DNA from: Onchidella celtica
Lineage: Eukaryota > Mollusca > Gastropoda > Systellommatophora > Onchidiidae
Direction of reading: 5' to 3'
Assembly (NCBI GenBank): GCA_963931925.1
Contig: OZ007579.1
Location: 34,310,118 to 34,374,117 of the forward strand
DNA length: 64,000 nt
In this document: piece after piece, positions 20,730 through 31,330 of the stretch
How the letters are laid out: each line of letters starts with the position of its first letter
Position numbering within the stretch: position 1 is the stretch's first letter
Notes under the pieces: generated by a model
Seen by the model: the letters and a program-made list of their open reading frames with translations, nothing else
Told to the model about the DNA's origin: nothing
Database searches by the model: none
Translations under genes and position numbers: made by a program

Positions 20730-21127
20730 TCTATTATATATTTCAGTAACTTGCAACCTTTGGCATGACTAACTGACCAAACTATACACTCTTCGGGCCT
20801 TAAATTTGGCAGGAAGGTGGCAATTGAGATAAGGAAGATGATGGCTATAATTAAAAGTTGTTTACTCCAAGCATGTATTTTAAAAAAATAACAATGTTTA
20901 TTGCTATGTAACATCTGTATTTTTAGCATGTTTGTTTCGTAATATATAGTACCGTGCATGTCATAAAAAGTAACCGTATCAAGTGTTCTGTTTGGTGCGT
21001 AGTGTTCTGGTGCGCATGAGTTTTGAAGCAAGACTGTAGTTTATTACTTTTATTATGAGAGAGAGAGAGAGAGAGAGGGGGGGGGCATGATTGTTTATTC
21101 CGGGCAAATGCCCGGTAGGTCATCTAG
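20730..21127 (+). mobile_element. Second Helitron, head-to-tail
   Basis: Begins TCTATTATATA directly after the CTAG of the previous Helitron. It ends with a hairpin (CCGGGCAAATGCCCGG), eight bases and CTAG (21124-21127) followed by T. A GA run precedes the hairpin as in the element ending at 1862. It contains no transposase. Confidence 0.62.
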
Positions 21128-23055
21128 TATTTAATAAAACTCCATGTTTCTCACCACTAAACCATTCAACTCTGATTCATATTATGAATGGCTTTCATTC
21201 ATACACCTGTCATATTTCTGCGTCTGTAAACTGTTTTCTATGTCACCCAGTTCTAATCGGTTAAGTTACAGTTTAAAATTGAACAACTTTAAATAATCAA
21301 GAAATCAATTCTAGACAAGATGTTTTCACGTTTTAACCTCTTCGCTATCGTGAGCATTTCAAACCTGGATTTTCCATCTTCTTGCCAAGAGCTCCAAAAC
21401 ATCCAGCTTCTCCCTTTCCAATTTGAAACTGAGATAACCCGAAATTACTTGGAGTTCCTCACCGTTGAAACCTCTAATAAATTGTGTTACAGCCTTCTTG
21501 AATAACGCGTTGACGGCGAAGTGTGGTAACAATCCTGCATTATCCAGTGTTAAATTAATTAAAGTACTCAACAGAGAGTGTTCTGTTCGGTGTAAATAAT
21601 TCATTAAGTGGTTCAGAATCACATTAAAATGTATGGAAAACTTAACTCTCATTTCTACAAAATATTTCTGAAAACCACAGTAATTGTTTAGGCTTGTAAT
21701 GGGACTTGGAACAAAATTAAAATTTGAAGAGAAAAAGAGACTTTATTTTTTACTTGTTGAAGGACTTCTTTTCAAGATCTTAGGAGATTATCATAGCCTG
21801 GAACGTCAGATGCTGCCAGCAAAATGTACACCAAAGAAATAATGTCAGAAGTTGACTGTCTGACCGGGCTTAGTACGATAGGACCTTCCAGGATTTACTA
21901 AGAATATGATTATAGGAAATTATGCCGCGCACGTTTTGTCTGACATTAGATAACGCTGCCGCTCCGGGCTTAATTAGATACCTCTCTAAAGAAGGACTTG
22001 AGGTCCCAAATACATCCAACTTCTCCCCCGCCTCTTTTCTTCTTTTTTGCCACATTTTAACTTTCTTGTTTCTACACAGATTTCCATCACTATTACAACT
22101 CGTCGGAAGTGTCGCTTTCAAGGCTGTTCAGCTGAGTCGACGTTTTGTGCAAAGTTCATAATAATTATCTGAATGACAAGGTTGTAACTCCCTTCCATCC
22201 ACGTTTGAGAAATGGATGATTGAAGTTTCTTGGGCTTATGGCTTTTAGAGATACGACGTTTTTTTTTTTTTTTTTTTAGTTTTTTTTTTTTTTTTTTAGT
22301 AATACTTACAAATTACGCACCACATCTGCTTGATACTTTTGATACACAATGGAGAACTCCTGTGGATGTAGTGTGTAGTGTATAAGTCAGTTCAGCCCAC
22401 AGTATATTATTTATCTATGGTTCAGCCAGGACGTGGAGACAGAACGCTGTCTTTAAAGGGGAAGATTTATAAAGTTTTTTTCTTGGAGGGTGGGGCGGGG
22501 GGGGGCGTTCAAAAGTCTGAGTTTGGAGTAGGAAGAGGAGGGATGGGGGTGACAGAAGTGGTTCTTTTTGGGGGGGGGGGGGAGGGCGGAGAGTAACAAA
22601 GACATTCTGTGTGCACATGTGTGTGTATGTATATGACTTTTCTTCTAACTGTATGAATGCGGGTGCACTTTGGCAAAGATGGAAAGAATATAATATCAGG
22701 CACATTCATGTGGAGTTCCTAGTGAAGGAATTGTTTATTTTGACAATTCTCTGATCAAGGCAGTGACCTTGTTTGTATGTTTGTGGAAAGGTACGTGAGA
22801 GAGTACGCATTTACGTTTTCAGCCGGAATGCTGAAACAAAAAGCCAGAAAGAAAGAAAGTTCGACAGAAAGAAAGAAACCTCTTTCTCAGACAGCAAAAC
22901 CACGTGAGCACGTGAGTGTCACCATCACAAGACTAGCAACTCATGACGATAACTCTGGAATTATCGCTCACCTAAGTTCTTGTTTGTTCGAACTCCACTT
23001 TTTGCACTACAGAGATTGGACGGATTTAACGTCTGAGGCTTTAGTACATGTATTA
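21128..23055. other. Noncoding interval, two weak frames
   Basis: No gene is supported. A minus-strand frame at 21359-21652 (97 codons) and another at 21870-22121 (83 codons) look somewhat protein-like and share the word EKLDV, but match no family I know. T runs at 22260-22300 and G runs at 22497 and 22572 break the region. Confidence 0.35.
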
Positions 23056-23252
23056 GGGCTAAACCAGACCAAGGCTGGCTCAGGCCCTTGCTTGGTGGCT
23101 CGCCGCCTAATTATTATTCCTGACACTAAAACTCTACTCACAGCTCACACTACCGTGGTATGGGCAGTGAGTAGTATTTTAGTGTGATGCATAATAATCA
23201 GGTGGCGAGCCACCCACCTCTGGCTTTCGCCAGGCTTGGTCTGGCTTACCCC
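23056..23252. mobile_element. Long-hairpin MITE with TTA duplication
   Basis: Nearly 200 bp that folds back on itself. The arms include GGGCTAAACCAGACC, GGTGGCTCGCC and ACTAAAA, with their reverse complements in mirror order, around a loop near 23150. Both flanks are TTA, which suggests a PIF/Harbinger-type target duplication (inference). Confidence 0.72.
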
Positions 23253-23259
23253 TTACGGC

Positions 23260-23345
23260 GGTTGCTAGGGAACCATTGTAGTTTCACAGTGAGCTATAGA
23301 TGCGCAGAGAACACAATTCAGTATTTTCTTTGTTCGGCTTTGTAT
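23260..23345. mobile_element. Fragment of GTTGCTAGGG MITE family
   Basis: Starts GTTGCTAGGGAACC and ends with a block around CAGTATTTTCTTTGTTCGGC. Related sequence lies at 40021-40090 (reverse) and 63009-63115. Confidence 0.5.
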
Positions 23346-23566
23346 TTAGTTTATGGTCTTTAATAACAACCATTATGGTGAGAAGTTTGAATAAATCTGA
23401 AGTGTCAAACAGCTGGGTAAGTGCCACAAAGCATTTTAAACAAGTGCTAAAGTGAGCATGTGTTATACGTCTTCTACATACAAAAAGATCTCCAGCTGTT
23501 TTTTTTTTTTTTCAGAAAATGGAGATAGATAGAACAAACAAGAACTAAGGTTACCTTATATTAAAA
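23346..23566. other. Short noncoding interval
   Basis: AT-rich, with a T run near 23500. Nothing recognised. Confidence 0.4.
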
Positions 23567-23690
23567 CTAGTTGAGGCTCCCGGTGTTGTTCGGGATAAAC
23601 CTTCTTCCGCCCTCCACACCTCTCCGTGGGTACATTTTTTCTTTCTCTCCCAATTCCTCCTCTTCCTTCCCCCACTCTCGTTCTCTTTAA
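23567..23690 (-). mobile_element. Helitron 3' terminus fragment
   Basis: In reverse orientation it shows CTAG at the outer end, then a CCCGG...CGGG hairpin and a pyrimidine-rich stretch, as in the elements ending at 1862 and 21127. The 5' end was not found. Confidence 0.5.
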
Positions 23691-23862
23691 AAGTCGAAAG
23701 TGGGCACCACGATAAGTCAAAAGGAATAGGGAAAAAAAAAAGTCATATTTTTGTTTATAAAAAGAGGCCTCAGTATCGGCAGTATCAATGGCAGCGCTAT
23801 GATCTGATTATCAGCTGTAACCTCTATTAAGTTGCAAATGGTATAGTGAGTGGAGGGGCGTT

Positions 23863-23863
<1 letters not shown>

Positions 23864-23897
<34 letters not shown>

Positions 23898-23930
23898 TGC
23901 CTGTGTGTGTGTGTGTATGTGTCTGTGTTG
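23864..23930. repeat. (GT)n microsatellite
   Basis: About 65 bases of GT with a few CT and AT interruptions. Confidence 0.95.
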
Positions 23931-25799
23931 TTGTTGATGTCTTTGTCGTTGTTTTTCAAAAAGAAGAAATAGAAAATACACAAAAGCCCGAAAAATCCCA
24001 TGATCTTAAAAAAAAATGCCAAGATTCCAAGAAGACAGGGATCACGGACATATTAAAGTATGTAGACTGCTCAAACAGAAATGGAAATGGGCAGAGTCTA
24101 GTTGAAAAGACAATAGATGGACAAAGAGGTATCGTAGGCTGATTGGCAGCCAAGAACTGGGAAGAAATCCAAAGGAAGGCCAACAAGAAGATGGCAGGAT
24201 GACATCAGAAAACACGAGGGCACAACGTGGCAGAGACAGGCAGAGGACAGTACAAGATGAAGGAAGTCTGCGGAGGGCTACACCCTGTAGTGGAGGTACA
24301 ACGGCTTAAACTAAAAGAAGAAAAAGAAGAAGAAATTATAGGTCTGGTGTAGCAGCACTACTGTTCCCCTTCATCCTCAAATAGTTACTAGTAAAGATAT
24401 TTGTTTAATGTGTTGAAATATTTATGAATAACCCTAGATGTATGTGTCATTGAAGGAAAGTTAACAGAGACTCAACATTTTGGAAAGCGTCAAATAATCA
24501 CTGCGCACCATGTAGTTGCACAACTCCTGGAAATCAGTGTTTCTGAACGCACCGACAGGCACCAATGCTTTTTGTGGAGGATGGATCATCTCGGTGACAA
24601 CGTAAGACAAAGAAAGAAGAACACCAACATCCTGCCCAGCGTTTTGCGACCAGCGGGGACTAGATTTTGTTACATCACAGAGCAACATCCAGAATCGCCC
24701 TAGATCCTGTCTCTTGACCTCATCACCACATTAGTGTTTTTGGTGAGTGCAAAGATGTTGGATTTATCTGTAGAAGTCTGTATCCGTCATCTGTCTGACC
24801 CGTCTCTCTATGGCTCGCTCTAGAACTAGAACAGAAGTGGGCAACCGATGGTCCATGAGCTGTTTACAGAAAAAGGCGGAGCAATTTTGGCCAGCTCCCC
24901 GAGGTTGACTGAAAATTATATTACACTCCGGTCCGTGAGCTAAAAATTAAAAATAACACCCATACACATACACCACTCCCCTACCCACTCACACCCATAA
25001 TTATTCAGGGTAAGTTTGGATAATGTGAGTGAACAAATACTGAAGTCTTGAAGATGTAAATTGGGAAATTAAGTACGGCTGACTTCGGCAAAGTGCAGAC
25101 AAATTACCAACATTGTGAGCCCAAGTTGTGAATCAAGCCTGGACAGTTCTGTAGCGTTTTCTGACGTAAGATTTCCGGATTCCACCCCGTGGAAATGTTG
25201 ACATAGATACAGGTAGAATTGTAAGCCTCAGCGTAACTAGTAAACTATTTTTTAAAAACCCGGGAAAATCTGTGAGGACACAGCAGAGCTGGGAACAAAG
25301 TTTTAAAAAATGAAAACAAAAACAACAACGAAGTTTTGTAATATTACAAAGTCCCCATGCAACGATTCTTCATTGTTTCTTATGCAAGTCTTTGTTGTTG
25401 TTGTTGTTTTTGCAACTTCGCCACATAATTGTGAAATTCATCTTGAGGATGGCATTCTGAGGGCCGGGATCTGTTTGAAAATATTTGCGTCCTTTCTTTG
25501 TGTGTGAGTGTGATCTATGTTCCGCCCACTGTCGAAAAACCCAAGACGTAGGTCTACAACTTATTTTGTAGATCAAACTAGACCAAATCTCGGTGACACT
25601 CTCTACATCATTCTCCTTGCAAGTGAGTCCGTAGTTAAAATATGCAAAAAAATGCCCCAAGCGCCAGAGAGAGATAAACATGTATACAACCTCTGCCACT
25701 TCACACGCTCCTGGACTCTCATGGGTTGTCTACAAACTGCTCTTATGTTGTACAAAGTCGAACCCTGGAATCAACAGAGATGGCCTTTTACTGGCACGA
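23931..25799. other. Noncoding interval, nothing recognised
   Basis: No supported gene. A degenerate hAT-like end (GGGCAACCGATGGTCC) is visible near 24838. Confidence 0.4.
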
Positions 25800-26170
25800 A
25801 GATACCAGGACCGAACACCGTATGAACCAATACACTTTTTAAAAAGTCATCTCCTCTGAAAGTAAACGTCGTTTCATTCACAAAAACATCCCATGACCAA
25901 ACACTGTATAAACGAATGCAATTTAAAAAAAAAATCTCAATTGAAAATTGTAAAAAAAACAACTTTTATGGATCACCTGGGATACTGTATCATCTACACG
26001 AACAATCGATGACGAAACACTGCATAAAGCATGCAATATGAAAGTAATGTTCTCAGAAAATTGTAGGAGGGTCATGGAAATATCAGAAATACCTCTTTCA
26101 TTTTACTAACACGGAGATGAAGTGTTTAAGGATTGTATAAACCATACAAGGGGAAAACTTTACTTGTCAT
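25800..26170. repeat. Diverged tandem repeat, about 100 bp unit
   Basis: Three to four decayed units, each with a block like GACCAAACACTGTATAAAC followed by an A-rich stretch. Confidence 0.5.
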
Positions 26171-26244
26171 AACTGTGCGCATGACTAGATGTAGAAACAC
26201 GAATAATTTAAACTGGCTACTCTGTCTCACAAACGTATGTACAA

Positions 26245-26615
26245 AAATGCACCAACTTATCTAACTGATCTTTTGAGTCCCTGTGCACCATCACGGCATT
26301 TTATTTACATCATCTGCTGACGCTAAAAACTTTAAAATTCCTAAGATGTCCTTTAAGACCGTGGGTGAAAAGTCTTTTTCTTTTCAAGGACCTCAGATTT
26401 GGAATTCTCTGCCTCTGTCTTTGAGAGAGACTGAAAATTTTTATGACTTTTAAACATCAGCTGAAGAGTCATCTTTTTACACTCTGAATGCCCATTTTTT
26501 GTTTTTCTCCTGAGTATGTCTGTGTATTGTGTGTGTTCTGATATGATACAAATGTTGTAAAGTGCTTAGAGCCTGGTTGTTAACGGGATGAATTGCTGTA
26601 TAAATTGTGTTTATT
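26245..26615 (+). mobile_element. LINE 3' end fossil (CR1/L2/Rex-like)
   Basis: Interrupted frames still spell the usual C-terminal LINE tail: a block like APTYLTDLLSPC, then FG..IWNSLPLSL-like and FKHQLKSHLF words, with stops and frameshifts between. A 3' untranslated stretch with GTGCTTAGAGCC and a TATAAATT-type end follows. A 5'-truncated, dead copy. Confidence 0.72.
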
Positions 26616-27670
26616 GTTTATATTAGAGGCTTTGCTTTTACACTGCATAAATTACGAGGTATTTTAGTTTAACTTCAACGAAAATTCGACATTAAACCCC
26701 AAGGTGGGTATAGCAAAACAAAAATCTATTTCGTGCTAAAAATGAAGACAAAAAAATGCATTAATGTAATATTAGATACAGTGTTTTGTCGTAAGAGATC
26801 AGAATTAAGGGCAGGCGAGTGCAGAAATCAAGCTATGAGAGTGTGCAGGGGTGGAGATACAGAGGTTGACATGTTGATTCAAATTGAGACAATGGTGCAC
26901 ATGGAGGGTAACTGCGCAGTGAATTTTGTGTTTGTTTACGTATCGTTTGCGCACCTGTGCGTTTGAGGCTGGCTCAAGTGAGTAGCAGGCAACGGGGGCT
27001 AATCCTGTGATGTCAGATAAAAGCATGTTGTCCCCCCACTTGAGAGACAAGGAGACTAGAGACTGACGTCATATTTACGTAAATGACCGCGTTGCTATCT
27101 CTTTCGTCGTCATGACGACGCTAAACATCCAAGACTTGCATGTGTTCCACCTTTGCGGCATCACTTTGTCTTTCCTTGTTAGGCGGATGGTGTATTGAGA
27201 CAAATCTGTTTTGTCTCGCTTTTAAGCGGGTGGTTGGCGAGCCCTTCTGAGAGGCTCTGTCTCCTGTCCTCTGGATCTGGTATTCTAGCTGTTGTTTTGC
27301 TTTCTTCAAACACAAAGTGACCGTTATAGTGCCGACGTGCTTTTTCCAAATTCAAACTCGGACTGGCATTGAGATGTGGGCTGTGGGCTGTGGATGTAGA
27401 GGGTATCTCGCACACCGACGAGACGGAAAGAAATCTGTCTCTCCAGTTCAGGCGGGCCAAAGCTGTCTTGTCCGCTGGCGGAAAGAGAAATGTACCGCAC
27501 TGCGTCAAAAAAAGACGCACACAGACCTGACCCAATGCGCCACCAGCTATAGATATAATGCTATCGACATTTACCACGAGTAGCAAGAGGTCAGGCACTG
27601 ATCTTTGAAAGAAAAAATATCTTTAATGTTAAGTCTGTAATTTTGCATTTTACCAGTTACAGTCTAGAGG
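26616..27670. other. Noncoding interval, nothing recognised
   Basis: The minus-strand frame at 27179-27598 (139 codons) begins at a non-ATG codon and has no known domain. No gene is called. Confidence 0.4.
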
Positions 27671-27823
27671 AGTGTTTCTCAAGGTGGAGCGCGGGACTTC
27701 AAAATGGGGCGTATAACGTTTTTTAAAAATCTTTCTTGCATAACGTTGTCTGATAGTGGTGGGGCGCACGTTTTTTTAAAAACTGAAGTTGGGGGGGGGG
27801 GCAAAAAAGTTTGAGAAACACTG
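27671..27823. mobile_element. hAT-like MITE
   Basis: Ends AGTGTTTCTCAAGG and, on the other strand, CAGTGTTTCTCAAAC, the classic hAT-type terminus. Flanks share CTAGAG, so the 8-bp duplication is probably eroded. Confidence 0.65.
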
Positions 27824-28711
27824 ACCTAGAGTATCCATTTCATTGGTCACGTTCATCATACCAACATAATAATTGTTCTCTCAATATTAGCTTCTCCATC
27901 AAACCATTCATATTAACAATGCATTATCTCTTACTGCTTGAACGTTAAGAAGTCTGTCTGCATCTTCCTCTCCAGGCCAGGCCGATACTGGTAAGGCAAC
28001 ACCCAAACCCTCTAGACACACACTATGGACCTTCCGTAGCCGATAGCCCCGTGCTGAACTGGGACACGACGTCGTGTCCACACTGAAGTGTCCCTCTCAT
28101 CCCGCCATCGACTCAAAATCCTCGTCATTGGAAATTTGGCCCAGGCAAACTCGCAACCAAATGACAGAGTTGATTCAGACTATTGAATCGTTTTCTGAAC
28201 TTGACATCTTCTGTAGGATTTCCTGCTGTTCTTGACAATAGATAGAGCTCTAAAGATTGGCAGAAACGATCTTACATGTATTTGCACCGGTGGGGTCGAA
28301 TCGGGAAATCTTGCGTCAGAAACTCTTCACAAACTGTCAAGGCTTGATTGAAACCTTGGGCTCACACTGCTGGTAGCTAGTCTGCACTTTGCTGAGCTTA
28401 GCCGTACATAATCTCTTAATTTACGTCTTCACTACTTCAAATTTCCACTCCAGGGACACAGTTTTGATTTGGCCTGTTAACGGGTGACTCGTTTTTGGGG
28501 GGTCCACGTGCTGCTCAACGCCAGTCGCTTTCCAACGTACCTTAGGAAATAACAATCAATTTAATAAACTGATTTTTTTTTGCTGTGGAAACTTTAGACA
28601 TTCTGGTCCGAGGTCCTACATACACAAACTCTCCAGCAAGCTCAGGGTACCGAGATGTTCAGACGAGATGTTCAGACTACATGATCTGCTCTACCACTGA
28701 GCCTGTCGGCG
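27824..28711. other. Upstream flank of micropeptide cluster
   Basis: No repeat and no convincing gene. Only very short ATG frames such as 28161-28235 (24 residues, not hydrophobic). It may hold a promoter for the cluster, but no motif stands out. Confidence 0.35.
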
Positions 28712-28891
28712 ATGCTCATTAGTGCTATAGCATTCTGGATATTCGTCTTTATCATCCTGATATTTATTTTCTTTGATAAACTTCCAGATCTCCGCCCTTG
28801 CGGGTTCTCAGGACGCTGTCCTCGATGTCCAGGCTATCGTCCCTTGAAGCAATCACCCGTTCTGAAAGCAAAGTCGAGACGCAGATGCTGA
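28712..28891 (+). CDS. 59-aa single-TM micropeptide, basic Cys tail
   Basis: ATG-to-TGA frame of 59 residues. Residues 2-21 are strongly hydrophobic (Leu/Ile/Phe/Trp/Val), forming one membrane helix that could also act as a signal anchor. The rest is hydrophilic and basic with four Cys, including a GRCPRCPGYRP word, and ends KSRRRC. The ATG has G at -3. First member of the plus-strand cluster, and similar in plan to the protein at 30606 (helix first, then basic Cys-rich tail). I know no family for it. Function unknown. The basic tail is presumably cytosolic by the positive-inside rule. Confidence 0.68.
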   Translation: MLISAIAFWIFVFIILIFIFFDKLPDLRPCGFSGRCPRCPGYRPLKQSPVLKAKSRRRC

Positions 28892-29308
28892 CTTACTGAA
28901 ACAGAAACTTAATGGAATGTCAAGTACTATCACGTCTCTTTTCTAATTTGAGCTTTTCATTGCATTTCCCCCTGCTGGATGGTGACATTGTCAGCCTCTA
29001 ACATCGCAACCGATTGTGGCCAAGAATCTTTTCCACATTTATAGAGGAAAACATCTCTTAGGTTTCTAGGATTTGTTAACTTCGCTATCCTCGACACCAG
29101 TGTACAAAATAACGAACTTCGTACTGCATAATACAGCCGTTATCCTGCTGACGAGCAGTTAAACCCAAACCCAAGCTGAAACTCGATTGTGTAAGAGTGG
29201 ATCTACATAGAGATAGCTATTTCCATTGTCTCACACTCTCCGAGCGCTGACAGTCATCGGTGTTCACTGAACTCAACCCCAATCTGAGAAACGCCGGTCA
29301 CCAATTGG

Positions 29309-29446
29309 ATGTTTTTGATAATTGACATCTGGGCGATCCTTCTGATTTGGCTGATATTCTACATGGCTGGTGTCTGGTGTGTGGACTGTGCTTCTCGCAA
29401 CAACCGGCCAAGGAACAACAACGCCAGTAGTGGTCGCAAAGAGTGA
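29309..29446 (+). CDS. 45-aa single-TM micropeptide
   Basis: ATG-to-TGA frame of 45 residues. Residues 2-23 are hydrophobic with several Trp (DIWAILLIWLIFYMAG), followed by VWCVDC and a short polar tail rich in Asn and Arg. The start context is weak (T at -3). Same strand and same design as its neighbours: N-terminal helix with a short basic tail. No family recognised. Could also be a remnant of a longer gene, but no upstream frame supports that. Confidence 0.6.
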   Translation: MFLIIDIWAILLIWLIFYMAGVWCVDCASRNNRPRNNNASSGRKE

Positions 29447-29603
29447 CTGATCTCAACAGAAGTGAAACTCCGAGTGTATTGGGTTAGCTATAAGTTCTGA
29501 CCCAAAAAAGCATCAGTCCTAGACACCGAAAGGTATAACGCCCAATTAGTCGGACAACAACATCATTTATAGCCACCGGTAATTGGCTCGTGTGAACTGC
29601 TAA

Positions 29604-29610
29604 TATATAA
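29604..29610 (+). promoter_or_regulatory. Candidate TATA box
   Basis: TATATAA lies about 95 bases before the ATG at 29703, a plausible distance for a TATA element plus a short leader. Such motifs are common in AT-rich DNA. Confidence 0.25.
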
Positions 29611-29702
29611 ATTGTCGATAAAATCGTCGCCAAAACCCCAACACTCATAGCCTGAAACATTGCCTGCCTTGGCTTCGGCATTGTCATACGCAATGTGCTA
29701 CA

Positions 29703-29894
29703 ATGATGCTGTTAGGTCTCTTGGCGCTCGTACGATACGGATTTGAACACATGACTGAACACATGCCCCCCATCACCCAAAAGAGGTCACAGGAATCGGA
29801 AGTTTTCAAGTGCATGTTCAGTTTTTATTTACTGGTTTATCTTTTCTTCATCACAGTTACCTTCCCTTGTGCCCTTATCTACCTGATATTCTAA
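29703..29894 (+). CDS. 63-aa small membrane protein
   Basis: ATG-to-TAA frame of 63 residues with a weakly hydrophobic N-terminus, a polar middle (EHMPPITQKRSQESE) and a strong C-terminal helix (FYLLVYLFFITVTFPCALIYLIF region) that ends the protein. Several in-frame Met codons (residues 1, 2, 17, 21 and 38) leave the true start open. The tail-anchored form differs from the first two members. AATAAA follows at 30182. Unknown family. Confidence 0.55.
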   Translation: MMLLGLLALVRYGFEHMTEHMPPITQKRSQESEVFKCMFSFYLLVYLFFITVTFPCALIYLIF

Positions 29895-30605
29895 GGCCAC
29901 CTGAAAGTCTAGACCTACCTAGAGACGATCCGAGTAGGGCGTAAAAGTAATATACTCATTGTGCATCTCGCGATTAACACAGGAATCCTTATAAAGGTCA
30001 CTGGACATCCACAGTCCGGTCACCTCAGGATATTGTATGCTGATTAAAGTCAGGTGGCCTCTCTTATAAAAATGTCTCACCTGCCGAAAGCGACCACCTG
30101 ATACTGTGGTCATCCTGTCGACATTCAGCCAAGGGCCCATTCTCAATGGTCTTTCGACAGAAAGAAATACTATGTCCTTACAATAAATAATACATTGATC
30201 ACGTTTATCATTGTATTTCTTGTAGCTGTTGCCTGGTAAACATAAGTTTGTACTCTGTACGTACAATTTATTAGCAATTGTGGAACACTTGCGTTTGTTC
30301 TGACTTTGAGAGAAGAGTGACCAAACACTGTGTGGTTCTAGGCCTTCGCAGTCAAGAAGCAAAATCCACTCACGACATACGACATTTTACACGGAATGTC
30401 TAACTTAACCTTGAGGTAAACTTCACCCCATTACGATCTCCAACTATCTATGCTTGATGTGTGCATAGCATGGTGGGGAAAACTGCCTAGATTGGTTGAA
30501 TCTTCGCACTGAATCTTTCCGACAATTCTACTGAAGCCACTTTTAGCATTTCGGCCGAATGATTTCTCCACGCCACCCCCGTCACCTTGACGTACGCAGA
30601 GAGCA
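29895..30605. other. Intergenic interval in the cluster
   Basis: No plus-strand ATG frame with a helix. A frame without ATG (30102-30239) ends in a hydrophobic stretch (see findings). A 147-codon minus-strand frame at 29919-30362 starts at TTG and lacks motifs. Confidence 0.35.
30182..30187 (+). terminator. Candidate poly(A) signal AATAAA
   Basis: AATAAA about 290 bases after the stop of the 63-aa frame at 29703-29894. Confidence 0.3.
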
Positions 30606-30812
30606 ATGCCACACGAGGAGGTCCTACCTACCGATATCCTAGTGTACGCTCTGGTCTTATACGCCATTTATTACTTCTTCATCAAGAGACACGAACCTTA
30701 CACGTTTGTATCGCCGGCTTGCCTGTGCACCTGCAAAAGGTGCGCCAGAAAACCGTGCTGCGCTAGAAAATCCAATTGCCGAGCACCCACCTGCAGCACC
30801 TGCGGGAAGTGA
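30606..30812 (+). CDS. 68-aa TM protein with Cys-rich basic tail
   Basis: ATG-to-TGA frame of 68 residues with G at -3. A short acidic N-terminus (MPHEEVLPTD) leads into one helix of about 16-17 residues (ILVYALVLYAIYYFFI). After KRHEPY, the C-terminal 31 residues contain nine Cys among Lys/Arg (for example CTCKRCARKPCC). The tail could bind metal or form disulfides; neither is shown. Same plan as the protein at 28712. An overlapping 85-codon frame at 30706-30963 is rejected as a shadow. Confidence 0.75.
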   Translation: MPHEEVLPTDILVYALVLYAIYYFFIKRHEPYTFVSPACLCTCKRCARKPCCARKSNCRAPTCSTCGK

Positions 30813-31237
30813 GTACCAATATCAACACAAAGCAGCTCATCGTTTCACAGCTACCAAGCCATCTACACCAGGAGAACCATCTCACTGTGTTCAGCAACCT
30901 GGCTGCCAAATCTTTGCCTTTGCTGCCTTTGCTGCCCTCAGCGAAGTAGCCCGTTGGCGGTAAGCTACGTAACGAACAACTACAACGGCATCATTGCCAC
31001 CGTTATCAAGAACTAAGACGCACAAAAAAAAAACGTAGACTCCATCTTAAAGGCGAGAGTTTATTCCGATAGGGAGATATTTATGTACATGTAAATACTT
31101 GTTGCGGATTCTACAAGTCTTGATGACTTTATCTATAGGCAGTGTTGCATAGTTTACTGGTGCTTTTTACCAATCCTATATCAGTGCAACTGTGAATAAC
31201 GTGGCGGTTCGTAGTTCAGAGGAAAGTTATACGTTGT
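30813..31237. other. Intergenic interval before tandem array
   Basis: No supported gene. An A run lies near 31026 and the sequence is AT-rich towards the array. Confidence 0.4.
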
Positions 31238-31330
31238 ATGACAAAACGTGCCAAGTGCCTGTTTGTGAGTATTTTCCACTACATCGAACTTTCGTTATAC
31301 AAGTGCACGTATTACGTACGTGTATTATGA
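31238..31330 (+). CDS. Possible 30-aa leader peptide
   Basis: ATG frame of 30 residues (starts MTKRAKCLFVSIF, moderately hydrophobic) whose stop overlaps the start of the next micropeptide as ATGA at 31327-31330. It may be a diverged array unit, or chance. Confidence 0.25.
   Translation: MTKRAKCLFVSIFHYIELSLYKCTYYVRVL

Noticed and set aside
22777-23187. 136-codon forward frame
   Set aside because: Its second half runs through the hairpin MITE at 23056-23252; the first half has no motif.
27179-27598. 139-codon minus-strand frame upstream of the micropeptide cluster
   Set aside because: Starts at a non-ATG codon, no known domain, and overlaps a smaller frame on the plus strand; insufficient support.
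29919-30362. 147-codon minus-strand frame in the cluster
   Set aside because: Starts at TTG, no hydrophobic segment, no motif, opposite strand to all other members.
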